From Actinomycetota bacterium (GTDB lineage: Bacteria > Actinomycetota > Actinomycetes > Nanopelagicales > Nanopelagicaceae): DNA of 6,264 nucleotides. The notes beneath the pieces were generated by a model. It saw nothing but the letters and a program-made list of their open reading frames with translations. It did not search any database and was not told where the DNA came from. How positions within the stretch are numbered: position 1 is the first letter of the stretch; each line of letters opens with the position of its first letter. The stretch spans positions 1 through 6,264 of the forward strand of contig CANLTP010000057.1 of the NCBI GenBank assembly GCA_947494085.1, in the 5' to 3' direction. The position numbers were made by a program, and so were the translations under genes. Shown one piece after another: positions 1 through 6,264 of the stretch.

Positions 1-790
1 GACCAATTACCGATCCACCGGAAACGATTGCGTCAGCTGCAATTGTTGATTCAGGTAAGGATAAAAACTCTTTATTCATTTCAAAAACTGAATCTCGCGA
101 AGCTTTAAGTAACGCAGCAGGTGTTCCGATATCCAACCAATAAGACTTATCAATAAATCCAAATACTTTCGCACCTGTGGCCAGTAGCTGCGGAAATGTT
201 TCGCGTTCAACACTGATGACTTTTCCAAATGGAATTGAAGCAATCACTTCACGGTTAAAAATATAGCAACCGGCGTTAATAATATTTGTTGGTGGATTTT
301 CCATCTTCTCGTTAAATGCAGATACCCGGCCCGAGCCATCTAATTCAACAGCGCCATAAGCTCGGGCATCTTCTACTTCAGTTAAATAGAGTGTTACATC
401 CGCGCCCTTAGATTCATGAAATTTAAACTGCCCATCAAGATCATGTTTACTCAATACATCTCCGTTAAAAATAGCTACCGGGCCGCTGCCTTCAAGCATG
501 GCAGCCGCATTACTTATTGCGCCACCAGTTCCCAGCGCTACTTCTTCAACCGCATACTTGATAGAAATTCCAAAGTTTGCACCATCGCCGAAATAAGGCT
601 CAAAGAGTTCGGCTTTAAAAGATGTTGCTAGAACTATTTCTATAATCCCAGCGCTTCGAGCTTTATTAATTTGGTGCTCGGTAAATGGAACACCGGCAAC
701 CTGAAGCATCGGCTTTGGAGTGTTATTCGTTAGCGGTGCCAACCTGGTTCCACGGCCACCCACCAAAAGAATTGCACTTCGATTAGTCAT
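1..790 (-). CDS. manB: Mannose-1-phosphate guanylyltransferase, ManB/RmlA2 type (C-terminus cut by window edge)
   Basis: Probable cytoplasmic enzyme making GDP-mannose from mannose-1-phosphate and GTP, the mannosyl donor for cell-envelope glycans. My reading of the minus strand gives 263 codons, open to the window edge. Visible motifs are the nucleotidyltransferase signature VGGRGTRLAPLT (residues 10-21), PKPM (25-28), LGTGGA (86-91), the metal-site FNGDVLS (108-114, Asp111), EK (161-162), INAGCY (171-176), SVERE (193-197) and YWLDIGTP (217-224). The order and wording match what I recall of the mycobacterial ManB (RmlA2, about 360 aa) very closely. The last visible residues (AIVSGGSVIG) look like the start of the hexapeptide left-handed beta-helix, so roughly 60-100 residues are missing. 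The ATG fits the family start, but I see no clear SD. It sits 19 nt after the oxidoreductase stop, so co-transcription is likely. Another NDP-sugar (such as glucose-1-phosphate) is possible. The symbol manB means phosphomannomutase in enterics. Confidence 0.85.
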   Translation of the reverse strand, partial: MTNRSAILLVGGRGTRLAPLTNNTPKPMLQVAGVPFTEHQINKARSAGIIEIVLATSFKAELFEPYFGDGANFGISIKYAVEEVALGTGGAISNAAAMLEGSGPVAIFNGDVLSKHDLDGQFKFHESKGADVTLYLTEVEDARAYGAVELDGSGRVSAFNEKMENPPTNIINAGCYIFNREVIASIPFGKVISVERETFPQLLATGAKVFGFIDKSYWLDIGTPAALLKASRDSVFEMNKEFLSLPESTIAADAIVSGGSVIG

Positions 791-809
791 TATCTAAAGA
801 GTTTCTGGA

Positions 810-1805
810 TTACTGCGCGAATTTTTCGAATTTAAGGCCGATTTGATTCGCAATTTCAGTCATTGTTCCCATGATTGAAAGTGTTTCATCCAATGGCAGC
901 ATCGGTGATTCTTTCTCACCGGCACGGAAGCAACGAGCGAATTCAATAGCTTCTTCGCGCAAACCATGGCCAACATATTTCTTGTCAGAGCCGGCAACAA
1001 TTTCATCTTTGTAATTAATTACTCGCCAGGTTGTTGGGTTATAGAAAGTGCGATCGATTTCAATTCTGGCATCGCTGCCGATAATTAGTGCTTGGTTTGG
1101 AGTGGCAGCTAAATTCGTAGTATTCAAAATTGCTTGGGCGCCACTTGGATATTCCAAAATTATTGAAGTTTGGCCATCTACGCCAGTGAAAGCTTTTGTG
1201 CTTCGAGCGGTAATTCGAGAAGGCGTTCCAAGAACCATTGAGGCAAATGAAACTGGATAAATTCCTAAATCAAAGAGCGCCCCACCCCCAAGTTCTGGAT
1301 CGAAGAGGCGGAATTTTGGATCTTTTGCGAACCATTGTCCGTGATCTGCGCGCACAGAAATAATTTCACCAAGGATGCCTGATTTAATAATTTCGCGAAT
1401 TTGAATCATGTGTGGCAAATAGCGAGCCCACATCGCTTCCATCAAGAGCAAATTCTTTGATCTTGCGGTATCAATCATGGTTTTTGTTTCGTCAAAACTC
1501 ATTGCAAAAGGCTTCTCGCAGAGAACAGGCTTACCGGCATTTAGCGCCATCAAGGTATCGCGCATATGCATTGGGTGGTGGGTTGCAACGTAAACCCCAT
1601 CAACATCTGGATCGTTAACTAATTTTTGGTATGAATCATGGCGATGACCAATTGCAAATTTATCGGCGAAGGCATCAGCCTTAACTTGGGTTCTAGATCC
1701 AACAGCGACAACTCGATGGTCCTCGAGGCGCAAGACATCGCGGGTAAATTGTTCAGCAATTCCACCGGCTCCGAGAATTCCCCAACGAAATGGTGCTACT
1801 GACAT
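810..1805 (-). CDS. Gfo/Idh/MocA family NAD(P)-dependent oxidoreductase
   Basis: A 331-aa cytoplasmic oxidoreductase with an N-terminal Rossmann fold and the C-terminal Gfo/Idh/MocA domain. Seen: dinucleotide-binding motif GILGAGGIA (residues 9-17); ATHHPMH (74-80); the family's catalytic-region motif CEKPFA (96-101, Lys98); MEAMWARYLP (122-131); and GGGALFDLGIYP (173-184), typical of the dihydrodiol dehydrogenase / glucose-fructose oxidoreductase-like branch. HGLREEAIEF (280-289) is the usual late helix. The substrate cannot be read from sequence; sugars, inositols or related polyols are the family norm. Pairing with a sugar nucleotidyltransferase 19 nt downstream hints at carbohydrate or envelope metabolism, but this is inference. 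The start is supported by a GGGGGAG ribosome binding site ending 4 nt before the ATG. The length is normal for the family and no defect is visible. Confidence 0.93.
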   Translation of the reverse strand: MSVAPFRWGILGAGGIAEQFTRDVLRLEDHRVVAVGSRTQVKADAFADKFAIGHRHDSYQKLVNDPDVDGVYVATHHPMHMRDTLMALNAGKPVLCEKPFAMSFDETKTMIDTARSKNLLLMEAMWARYLPHMIQIREIIKSGILGEIISVRADHGQWFAKDPKFRLFDPELGGGALFDLGIYPVSFASMVLGTPSRITARSTKAFTGVDGQTSIILEYPSGAQAILNTTNLAATPNQALIIGSDARIEIDRTFYNPTTWRVINYKDEIVAGSDKKYVGHGLREEAIEFARCFRAGEKESPMLPLDETLSIMGTMTEIANQIGLKFEKFAQ

Positions 1806-1818
1806 CTGACTCCCCCAT

Positions 1819-1840
1819 CTTTAATCAAAGCTTATTAAAG
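1819..1840. promoter_or_regulatory. 7-bp inverted repeat upstream of the oxidoreductase gene (candidate operator)
   Basis: CTTTAAT at 1819-1825 and ATTAAAG at 1834-1840 are exact reverse complements separated by 8 nt. The dyad lies just upstream of the GGGGGAG ribosome binding site and ends 14 nt before the start codon. I found no convincing -35/-10 pair here, so the dyad could be a repressor site, part of an AT-rich promoter, or chance in AT-rich DNA. It is recorded as a position of possible control only. Confidence 0.3.
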
Positions 1841-1879
1841 GCTATCGGAGTCTAATCCCAGTAGCGCGAAGTTTGGAGC

Positions 1880-1952
1880 AAAAAAATCGGGCTTTGAGTA
1901 AGCGAAGACATAGCGTTCTATAGCTTGTCTCTCGCGACCAAAGCCCGATTTT
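1880..1952 (-). terminator. Nested long-stem intrinsic terminator after the permease gene
   Basis: Perfect 14-nt arms, AAAATCGGGCTTTG (1883-1896) and its complement (1939-1952), enclose 42 nt that fold again. In the inner stem GCGA-AGACA (1902-1910) pairs with TGTCT-TCGC (1926-1930, 1932-1935; C1931 bulged), then AGC (1912-1914) with GCT (1923-1925), leaving an 8-nt loop. Read on the minus strand, the outer stem ends in GGGCTTTG/CAAAGCCC and runs straight into seven T's (complement of 1880-1886), so it should terminate transcription 25-100 nt past the permease stop codon. On the plus strand the T-run is broken by an A (TTTTATTT), and no plus-strand gene precedes it. The roughly 26 paired positions exceed a normal terminator. 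It could also be a repeat element or the 3' end of a stable small RNA. Confidence 0.75.
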
Positions 1953-1977
1953 ATTTACTAGATTTGATAAAGCTGGG

Positions 1978-3240
1978 CTATTGAGCCTTTCCAGCTGCTT
2001 TATTTAGCGCACGTAGAACCTGGTAACCAATTACTGCTACCAATGTTCCGTTGATGATTCCACCGAAGGAATAATCTCCGCGAACCCAAGTCATATCTGC
2101 GATACCGATGATCAAGGTTGTCGCTGCAATGAATAGGTTTGTTGAGTTACTGAAATCAACTTTGTTTTCAATCCAGATCTTTGCGCCGAGAATTCCAATC
2201 ATTCCGTATAGAGCAACGCCAACACCACCGAGAACTCCAGGAGGTGTAGCGCTAAGAACTGCACCAAACTTAGGTGATAGCGAGAGCAAGATTGCTCCTA
2301 CGCCAGCTACCCAATAAGCAGCCGTTGAATAGATGCGAGTAGCAGCCATTACGCCGATGTTTTCTGCGTAAGTAGTTGTTCCGGAACCGCCACCAGCGCC
2401 AGCGAGTGTTGTTGCAACACCGTCAGCGAATAGCGCATTTCCCATCTGCTTATCAAGATCTTTTCCAGTCATTGCTGCAACTGCTTTAACGTGTCCAACG
2501 TTTTCAGCAATCAGAACAAGCACAACCGGGATGAATAGCAAGATTGCATTAGTTTCAAATGTTGGTGTTGTAAATGTTGGCATTGCAACCCACTTCGCGG
2601 CCTTTACGCCATCAAAGTTGATATCGCCAATAAATGCTGCGTAGGCATAACCAACAACTATTCCAGCAAAGATACTGATGCGACCAAGGAAGCCTTTTGC
2701 AACTGCGCCAATTAGCGCGATTGCAGCGAGAGTAATAATTGCAGTGATAGGTGCTTGCTTAAAGTTATTGTTAGCAGCGCCAGCAAGGTTGAAACCAATA
2801 ATCATTACGATTGAACCAGTTACCAATGGTGGCAAGAGCCAGTTAATCCAACCGATTCCAATTGCATTAACAATCAGACCGACAACGGCAAGAATCACAC
2901 CGGTTGCAACTACGCCACCGAGTGCTACTGCCATTCCACCGCTGGACATTGCCGCTGCGATCGGCGCAAGGAATGCGAAAGATGAACCGAGGTAGCTCGG
3001 AACTTTATTTTTGGTTAGGGCAAGGAAGATAAGTGTTCCAACGCCTGAGAAGAACAAGGTTGTGCTTGGTGGGAATCCAGTGATGATCGGTACCAAGAAG
3101 GTTGCGCCGAACATTGCTGCAATGTGTTGAACACCAACACCAATTGTGAGTGGCCAAGCAAGACGTTCGCCCGGCTTTACAACATCGCCGTCTTTAACTG
3201 TTTTTCCATTTCCATGGAGCTTCCAAGATAAAAGTGACAT
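1978..3240 (-). CDS. uraA: NCS2-family uracil/xanthine permease
   Basis: A 420-aa inner-membrane nucleobase:proton symporter of the UraA/NCS2 family, likely importing uracil or a purine such as xanthine for salvage. The family has 14 membrane segments in two inverted repeats, and the hydrophobic profile and length (E. coli UraA is 429 aa) agree. Key positions seen: GVQHIAAMFG with His39 in TM1; AENVGH (245-250) carrying Glu246 and His250, which correspond to the UraA substrate/proton residues; and TTYAENIGVMAATR (289-302), the NCS2 signature, with Glu293 at the second substrate-binding glutamate. Substrate cannot be settled, since uracil and xanthine carriers share these residues; the UraA-like AENVGH favours uracil. 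The ATG is supported by GGGAAGG ending 7 nt upstream. It has a long unusual leader (tandem repeats, hairpin, complementary anti-SD segment) and a strong terminator, so it is probably monocistronic. Confidence 0.93.
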   Translation of the reverse strand: MSLLSWKLHGNGKTVKDGDVVKPGERLAWPLTIGVGVQHIAAMFGATFLVPIITGFPPSTTLFFSGVGTLIFLALTKNKVPSYLGSSFAFLAPIAAAMSSGGMAVALGGVVATGVILAVVGLIVNAIGIGWINWLLPPLVTGSIVMIIGFNLAGAANNNFKQAPITAIITLAAIALIGAVAKGFLGRISIFAGIVVGYAYAAFIGDINFDGVKAAKWVAMPTFTTPTFETNAILLFIPVVLVLIAENVGHVKAVAAMTGKDLDKQMGNALFADGVATTLAGAGGGSGTTTYAENIGVMAATRIYSTAAYWVAGVGAILLSLSPKFGAVLSATPPGVLGGVGVALYGMIGILGAKIWIENKVDFSNSTNLFIAATTLIIGIADMTWVRGDYSFGGIINGTLVAVIGYQVLRALNKAAGKAQ

Positions 3241-3255
3241 TCACTTTCCTTCCCA

Positions 3256-3299
3256 TTGCCTAGGTGTGTTGCCTATGTGTGTTGCCTATGTGTGTTGCG
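3256..3299. repeat. Three tandem 13-bp repeats plus a partial copy in the permease leader
   Basis: Plus-strand unit TTGCCTATGTGTG occurs at 3269-3281 and 3282-3294 (identical). A third copy at 3256-3268 has one change (TTGCCTAGGTGTG, creating the palindrome CCTAGG), and the unit's start recurs as TTGC at 3295-3298. In the permease transcript this reads CACACATAGGCAA three times, A/C-rich and probably unstructured, ending 1 nt upstream of the SD. It may be replication slippage or a row of protein or RNA binding sites. Confidence 0.95.
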
Positions 3300-3306
3300 T
3301 TAAAAG

Positions 3307-3330
3307 TAGCCATAGAGGATTCCATGGCTA
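3307..3330 (-). other. Small leader hairpin upstream of the repeats
   Basis: TAGCCAT (3307-3313) and ATGGCTA (3324-3330) form a perfect 7-bp stem with a 10-nt loop. In the minus-strand transcript the stem is followed by CTTTTAA, a weak U-run. It could be a marginal attenuator or simply a structural part of the leader between the anti-SD segment and the repeats. The U-run is too short to call it a terminator. Confidence 0.5.
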
Positions 3331-3490
3331 TCTTTGAGAAGGGAAGGTTGGAAAAAGAGTACGTCGCTACGCCTTAGTAAGTGCGTAATTACACGCAAAT
3401 TGGCGAGGTATTTTGGGGTGAGTTAAGCGTAAAACCCAAGAATAAATCGCAGATTCAAGGATCAAAAGGCGAGCCGAGATTTTTTAAGAA

Positions 3491-4099
3491 CTATAAAGAA
3501 AAAGGAGGGTAATCGTCGGTTACCAGAATTACTGCGTAACCATATAAACGATTCCAAAATTCGATTGTGGCAAGGATATATGTCGCAACGTTCTCTGGAT
3601 AATTTCCAGTTGCACTTGTAACGATCCAAGCGAAAAAGGTGAGAACTAAGCCAATTACGGCATAGATGATTCCAAGAATAAATAGCGGGATTGCAAGGAA
3701 CCATTTAACTAGTGGCAAGACGCGAGACAACTTTGCGCCACCATCAATTTCTGGAAGTTCAACTTTAATGTTTGGATTTGCTTCAATCGAAGGATATTCA
3801 TCGGTCAATAGCAACGCATATGCCGAGATTCGAGCATTTAATTCCAACATTGCTTTATTAAAACTAAGAACATAACTTGGGTAAACACCGCGAACCAAAA
3901 GGGCTAGTAGCGCTGGTGCAAAGAGTAAGCCACCGAATGCTGCGCCGGCCTCCATTGATAGGGTAAATGAGGCAATGAAAATAACCATTGGAAAAACCAA
4001 GATGCCGCGGAAGAAAACTGTTTTCCGGTCGCGATTTGTAAGCTGGATTTCAATCGATGTTTCAACTTGATTCGATACTGGATCATTGAAACTGCTCAT
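3491..4099 (-). CDS. DUF4389-type integral membrane protein
   Basis: A 202-aa membrane protein of unknown function that I assign to the DUF4389 family from its shape: paired hydrophobic segments each followed by a G-x-YP ... R-x-x-x-Y ... T-D-x-YP module, ending in DDYPPF. Predicted membrane segments are about residues 31-48, 52-69, and a long stretch 127-160 that may be two helices. The N-terminal 30 residues are polar. The protein is an internal duplication: GVYPSYVLSF...RISAYALLLTDEYP (71-103) aligns with GNYPENVATY...RLYGYAVILVTDDYP (165-198). No catalytic residues or signal peptide are evident. It starts 7 nt after the argG stop and its SD overlaps that stop, so it is very likely co-translated with argG. 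That context does not prove a role in arginine metabolism. Confidence 0.82.
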   Translation of the reverse strand: MSSFNDPVSNQVETSIEIQLTNRDRKTVFFRGILVFPMVIFIASFTLSMEAGAAFGGLLFAPALLALLVRGVYPSYVLSFNKAMLELNARISAYALLLTDEYPSIEANPNIKVELPEIDGGAKLSRVLPLVKWFLAIPLFILGIIYAVIGLVLTFFAWIVTSATGNYPENVATYILATIEFWNRLYGYAVILVTDDYPPFSL

Positions 4100-4103
4100 T
4101 TGT

Positions 4104-4107
4104 TCCT

Positions 4108-4109
<2 letters not shown>
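4104..4109 (-). promoter_or_regulatory. SD of the DUF4389 gene overlapping the argG stop codon
   Basis: Read on the minus strand the junction is TAGAGGAACAAATG: the argG stop TAG supplies the first bases of the AGAGGA ribosome binding site, with 4 nt then separating it from the ATG of the membrane protein. This arrangement indicates translational coupling and fixes the start of the downstream gene. Confidence 0.75.
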
Positions 4110-5454
<1,345 letters not shown>

Positions 5455-5470
5455 GGACATCAGGCGAGTG

Positions 5471-5500
5471 CGCCATAAACAATATCTGGTTGTTTTGGCG
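5471..5500. promoter_or_regulatory. Inverted repeat over the argG -35 region
   Basis: CGCCA (5471-5475) and AAACAA (5477-5482) pair with TTGTTT (5490-5495) and TGGCG (5496-5500): 11 bp of dyad with one unpaired T at 5476 and a 7-nt centre. It sits about 29 to 58 bp upstream of the argG start, across where a -35 box would fall, and just past the stop of the preceding gene. As an RNA hairpin it has no T-run on the minus strand, so an operator is more likely than an intrinsic terminator. It does not look like the classical ARG box as I know it. Confidence 0.45.
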
Positions 5501-5513
5501 AGACTTGAGGAAA

Positions 5514-5846
5514 TTACTCGATAGAAAGAGTGAGAATCTCGCTTAGCGCTATTTTGCGAAGGGTTTCCAATTGGTCATCTAACAATGAGTGCAAAACCTT
5601 TGTATCAGGATTAGGTTTTGAAACTTCGACTATCAACAAGTCGATTGGCAAGGCCATAAATTTTGGGAGACCGCTCACAGTTTTATTTATTTCACGAACT
5701 CTGAAATTTATTGCATCGAAGGCTGTCCCAAGTGAAACCAGATCTTTATTGAGGGTTGCCTTATCTAGAATCGAAAGCGAGCCAACCAGGACCTTAATGT
5801 CACTGAGTAGCTGGTTTAGCTTCGCGATTTCATTCGAATTAGGCAT
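5514..5846 (-). CDS. Small helical protein of unknown function
   Basis: I do not recognise this 110-aa protein. It is probably cytoplasmic and largely alpha-helical: residues 4-25 (NEIAKLNQLLSDIKVLV) and 83-107 (VLHSLLDDQLETLRKIALSE) look amphipathic with leucine heptad spacing, and a short hydrophobic middle (LPIDLLIVEV, 66-75) is too brief and charged to span a membrane. There is no Cys/His cluster or nucleotide-binding motif. The start is supported by CATAAT ending exactly 6 nt before the ATG with no SD, the same leaderless layout as its neighbours. An ORF of similar length overlaps on the plus strand (5530-5853), but it is Ser/Arg-rich with no start signals, so I take the minus strand as coding. 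The gene is divergent from the membrane protein at 5906 and lies 71 nt upstream of argG. Confidence 0.65.
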   Translation of the reverse strand: MPNSNEIAKLNQLLSDIKVLVGSLSILDKATLNKDLVSLGTAFDAINFRVREINKTVSGLPKFMALPIDLLIVEVSKPNPDTKVLHSLLDDQLETLRKIALSEILTLSIE

Positions 5847-5852
5847 GGCTTA

Positions 5853-5858
5853 ATTATG
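5853..5858 (-). promoter_or_regulatory. Putative leaderless -10 element of the small helical protein gene
   Basis: CATAAT on the minus strand (5 of 6 to TATAAT), then TAAGCC, then ATG. A weak -35 candidate, TAGATG, lies 17 bp upstream (5876-5881). The lack of an SD and the exact 6-nt gap point to transcription starting at the initiator codon. Confidence 0.55.
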
Positions 5859-5893
5859 TCTATAAATGGCTGGGTCATCTAGCAAAATATCGC

Positions 5894-5899
5894 CATAAT
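5894..5899 (+). promoter_or_regulatory. Putative leaderless -10 element of the small membrane protein gene
   Basis: CATAAT, then TAGCCC, then ATG at 5906: the same layout and nearly the same 15 nt as the divergent promoter on the other strand. TGGGTC (5871-5876) sits 17 bp upstream as a weak -35. No SD is present. Confidence 0.55.
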
Positions 5900-5905
5900 T
5901 AGCCC

Positions 5906-6187
5906 ATGGAATCTCTCGCCCTAGTTGTCACCATAATGATCCTTATTTCAATCTTGGGAGCCCCAATAGGCTTTCTTGTATTAAAGATTCCAACAAGTAA
6001 ACCAGCAACAACTATGTTCAAAAAATTAATGGCATTTATGTTTACTTTGATCGGCTTTATGGTCGGCACATCTATTTTGCTTACAGGCCCAGCGGTCGGC
6101 GGCGTGGTAATTGCGCTGTTTTCAATTGGCGCAGCAATATTTGTATTTATAAAGATTTGGCTCGATAAAAGTTATTGGGAACATTAG
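5906..6187 (+). CDS. Small three-helix membrane protein of unknown function
   Basis: I do not recognise this 93-aa protein. Hydrophobic stretches at about residues 4-26, 41-60 and 62-84 predict three membrane helices. A short basic loop (KIPTSKPATTMFKK, 27-40) follows the first, and GPAVGG (61-66) makes a tight turn between the second and third. A short polar tail (WLDKSYWEH) ends the protein. The positive loop suggests helix 1 has its C-terminal end in the cytoplasm. There are no enzymatic motifs. The first helix lacks a convincing signal cleavage site. The start is supported by the leaderless promoter. It is the only plus-strand gene here, and its stop is 15 nt from the 3' end of the convergent tmRNA gene, with no hairpin terminator between them. 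Confidence 0.7.
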   Translation: MESLALVVTIMILISILGAPIGFLVLKIPTSKPATTMFKKLMAFMFTLIGFMVGTSILLTGPAVGGVVIALFSIGAAIFVFIKIWLDKSYWEH

Positions 6188-6202
6188 AAAAATAACGAGA
6201 AA

Positions 6203-6264
6203 TGGTGGAGGTGCCGGGAATCGAACCCGGGTCCTCTAGAGCAAAATCAGGGCTTCTACGGGCG
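6203..6264 (-). ncRNA. ssrA: tmRNA (3' portion; remainder beyond window edge)
   Basis: Transfer-messenger RNA rescues stalled ribosomes by adding a degradation tag, working with SmpB. The minus strand ends with a T-arm of perfect 5-bp stem (CCGGG, TTCGATT loop, CCCGG), then CACCTCCACCA with an encoded CCA at 6203-6205. Upstream the reading GTAGAAGCCCTG and GCTCTAGAGGACCC matches the conserved 3' segment of bacterial tmRNAs from recall. No anticodon arm or normal variable loop can be drawn upstream of the T-arm, which argues against an ordinary tRNA. Only the last 62 nt are in the window, so the 5' half and the tag reading frame cannot be checked. No hairpin terminator follows; past the 3' end the transcript would read into the antisense of the small membrane protein gene, with only a TTATTTTTC stretch. 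Confidence 0.88.

Larger units (their letters stand above)
3248..3347 (-). promoter_or_regulatory. Permease leader: SD with upstream complementary anti-SD segment
   Basis: On the minus strand the permease SD, GGGAAGG (complement of 3248-3254), lies 7 nt before the ATG. About 86 nt upstream in the same leader is CCTTCCC (complement of 3341-3347), an exact 7-base Watson-Crick partner. Pairing would hide the SD and close a loop holding a 7-bp hairpin (3307-3330) and three A/C-rich 13-nt repeats. This resembles a translational on/off leader, but no known riboswitch class is recognised and a fortuitous 7-mer match is possible. The transcript start is not defined: TGTAAT (complement of 3388-3393) is the best -10-like hexamer but lacks a good -35. 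Confidence 0.4.

Noticed and set aside
416..631. 71-codon plus-strand ORF inside the guanylyltransferase region
   Set aside because: The minus strand here encodes the conserved GTGG and FNGDVLS motifs of the nucleotidyltransferase; the plus-strand frame is a shadow.
2678..2995. 105-codon plus-strand ORF within the permease gene
   Set aside because: Its Ile/Ala/Pro/Thr-rich product is the expected antisense shadow of a membrane protein, and the permease motifs on the other strand are unambiguous.
3256..3299. Tandem repeats as a CRISPR array
   Set aside because: Units are 13 bp, directly abutting, without spacers, and no cas genes are nearby.
3383..3396. GCGT...ACGC inverted repeat as an operator or permease promoter
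   Set aside because: Only 4 bp of arms around an AT-rich centre; it contains the -10-like TGTAAT but has no acceptable -35, so evidence is too thin for a feature.
3456..3490. Intrinsic terminator just after the DUF4389 gene
   Set aside because: There are A- and T-runs around CTCGGCTCGCC, but the GC core leaves only a 2-nt loop, so no stable stem can form.
5463..5474. GGCG-AGTG-CGCC mini-hairpin upstream of argG
   Set aside because: A 4-bp stem, and its CGCC arm is used by the longer dyad at 5471-5500, which explains it better.
5530..5853. 107-codon plus-strand ORF antisense to the small helical protein
   Set aside because: It is Ser/Arg-rich with no SD or promoter-like start, whereas the minus strand has a clean leaderless start and an ordinary helical composition. 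It is the main alternative if the minus-strand call is wrong.
6203..6264. Ordinary tRNA gene on the minus strand
   Set aside because: The T-arm and CCA fit a tRNA, but upstream there is no anticodon arm or variable loop; GTAGAAGCCCTG and GCTCTAGAGGA fit the 3' part of tmRNA.

Overview
This window suggests a small-genome, moderately low-GC free-living actinobacterium, and the freshwater acI / Nanopelagicales type is my best guess. The guess rests on three things: a sugar nucleotidyltransferase closest by recall to the mycobacterial ManB/RmlA2 type, very tight gene packing, and genes whose -10-like hexamer ends exactly 6 nt before the ATG with no Shine-Dalgarno (leaderless transcription, common in Actinobacteria). 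The lineage is an inference from remembered family sequences. No database search was possible.

Layout, left to right. On the minus strand a ManB-like mannose-1-phosphate guanylyltransferase (cut by the left edge) lies 19 nt downstream of a Gfo/Idh/MocA-family oxidoreductase, and the two look like one operon. A 70-nt nested imperfect palindrome with a T7 run separates them from the upstream minus-strand gene, an NCS2-family uracil/xanthine permease (uraA-like). The permease has a structured leader of up to 250 nt. It contains three tandem 13-bp repeats, a small hairpin, and a 7-nt segment perfectly complementary to the permease's own ribosome binding site. Next come a DUF4389-type membrane protein and, 7 nt upstream of it, argG (argininosuccinate synthase, long E. 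coli-like form). These two form a translationally coupled pair whose SD overlaps the argG stop codon. argG itself appears leaderless, with an inverted repeat across its -35 region. Further right, a small unrecognised minus-strand helical protein and a small unrecognised plus-strand membrane protein diverge from near-identical leaderless promoters. The window closes on the 3' end of a minus-strand tmRNA gene (ssrA), convergent with the small membrane protein.

Functionally this is mostly housekeeping: GDP-mannose supply, nucleobase uptake, arginine biosynthesis and ribosome rescue. I see no defence system, prophage, insertion sequence, CRISPR array or toxin-antitoxin pair. The signals most worth following are regulatory: the permease leader, the nested palindrome, the argG dyad and the mirrored leaderless promoters. 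The two short unrecognised proteins are the only genes without an assignable family.
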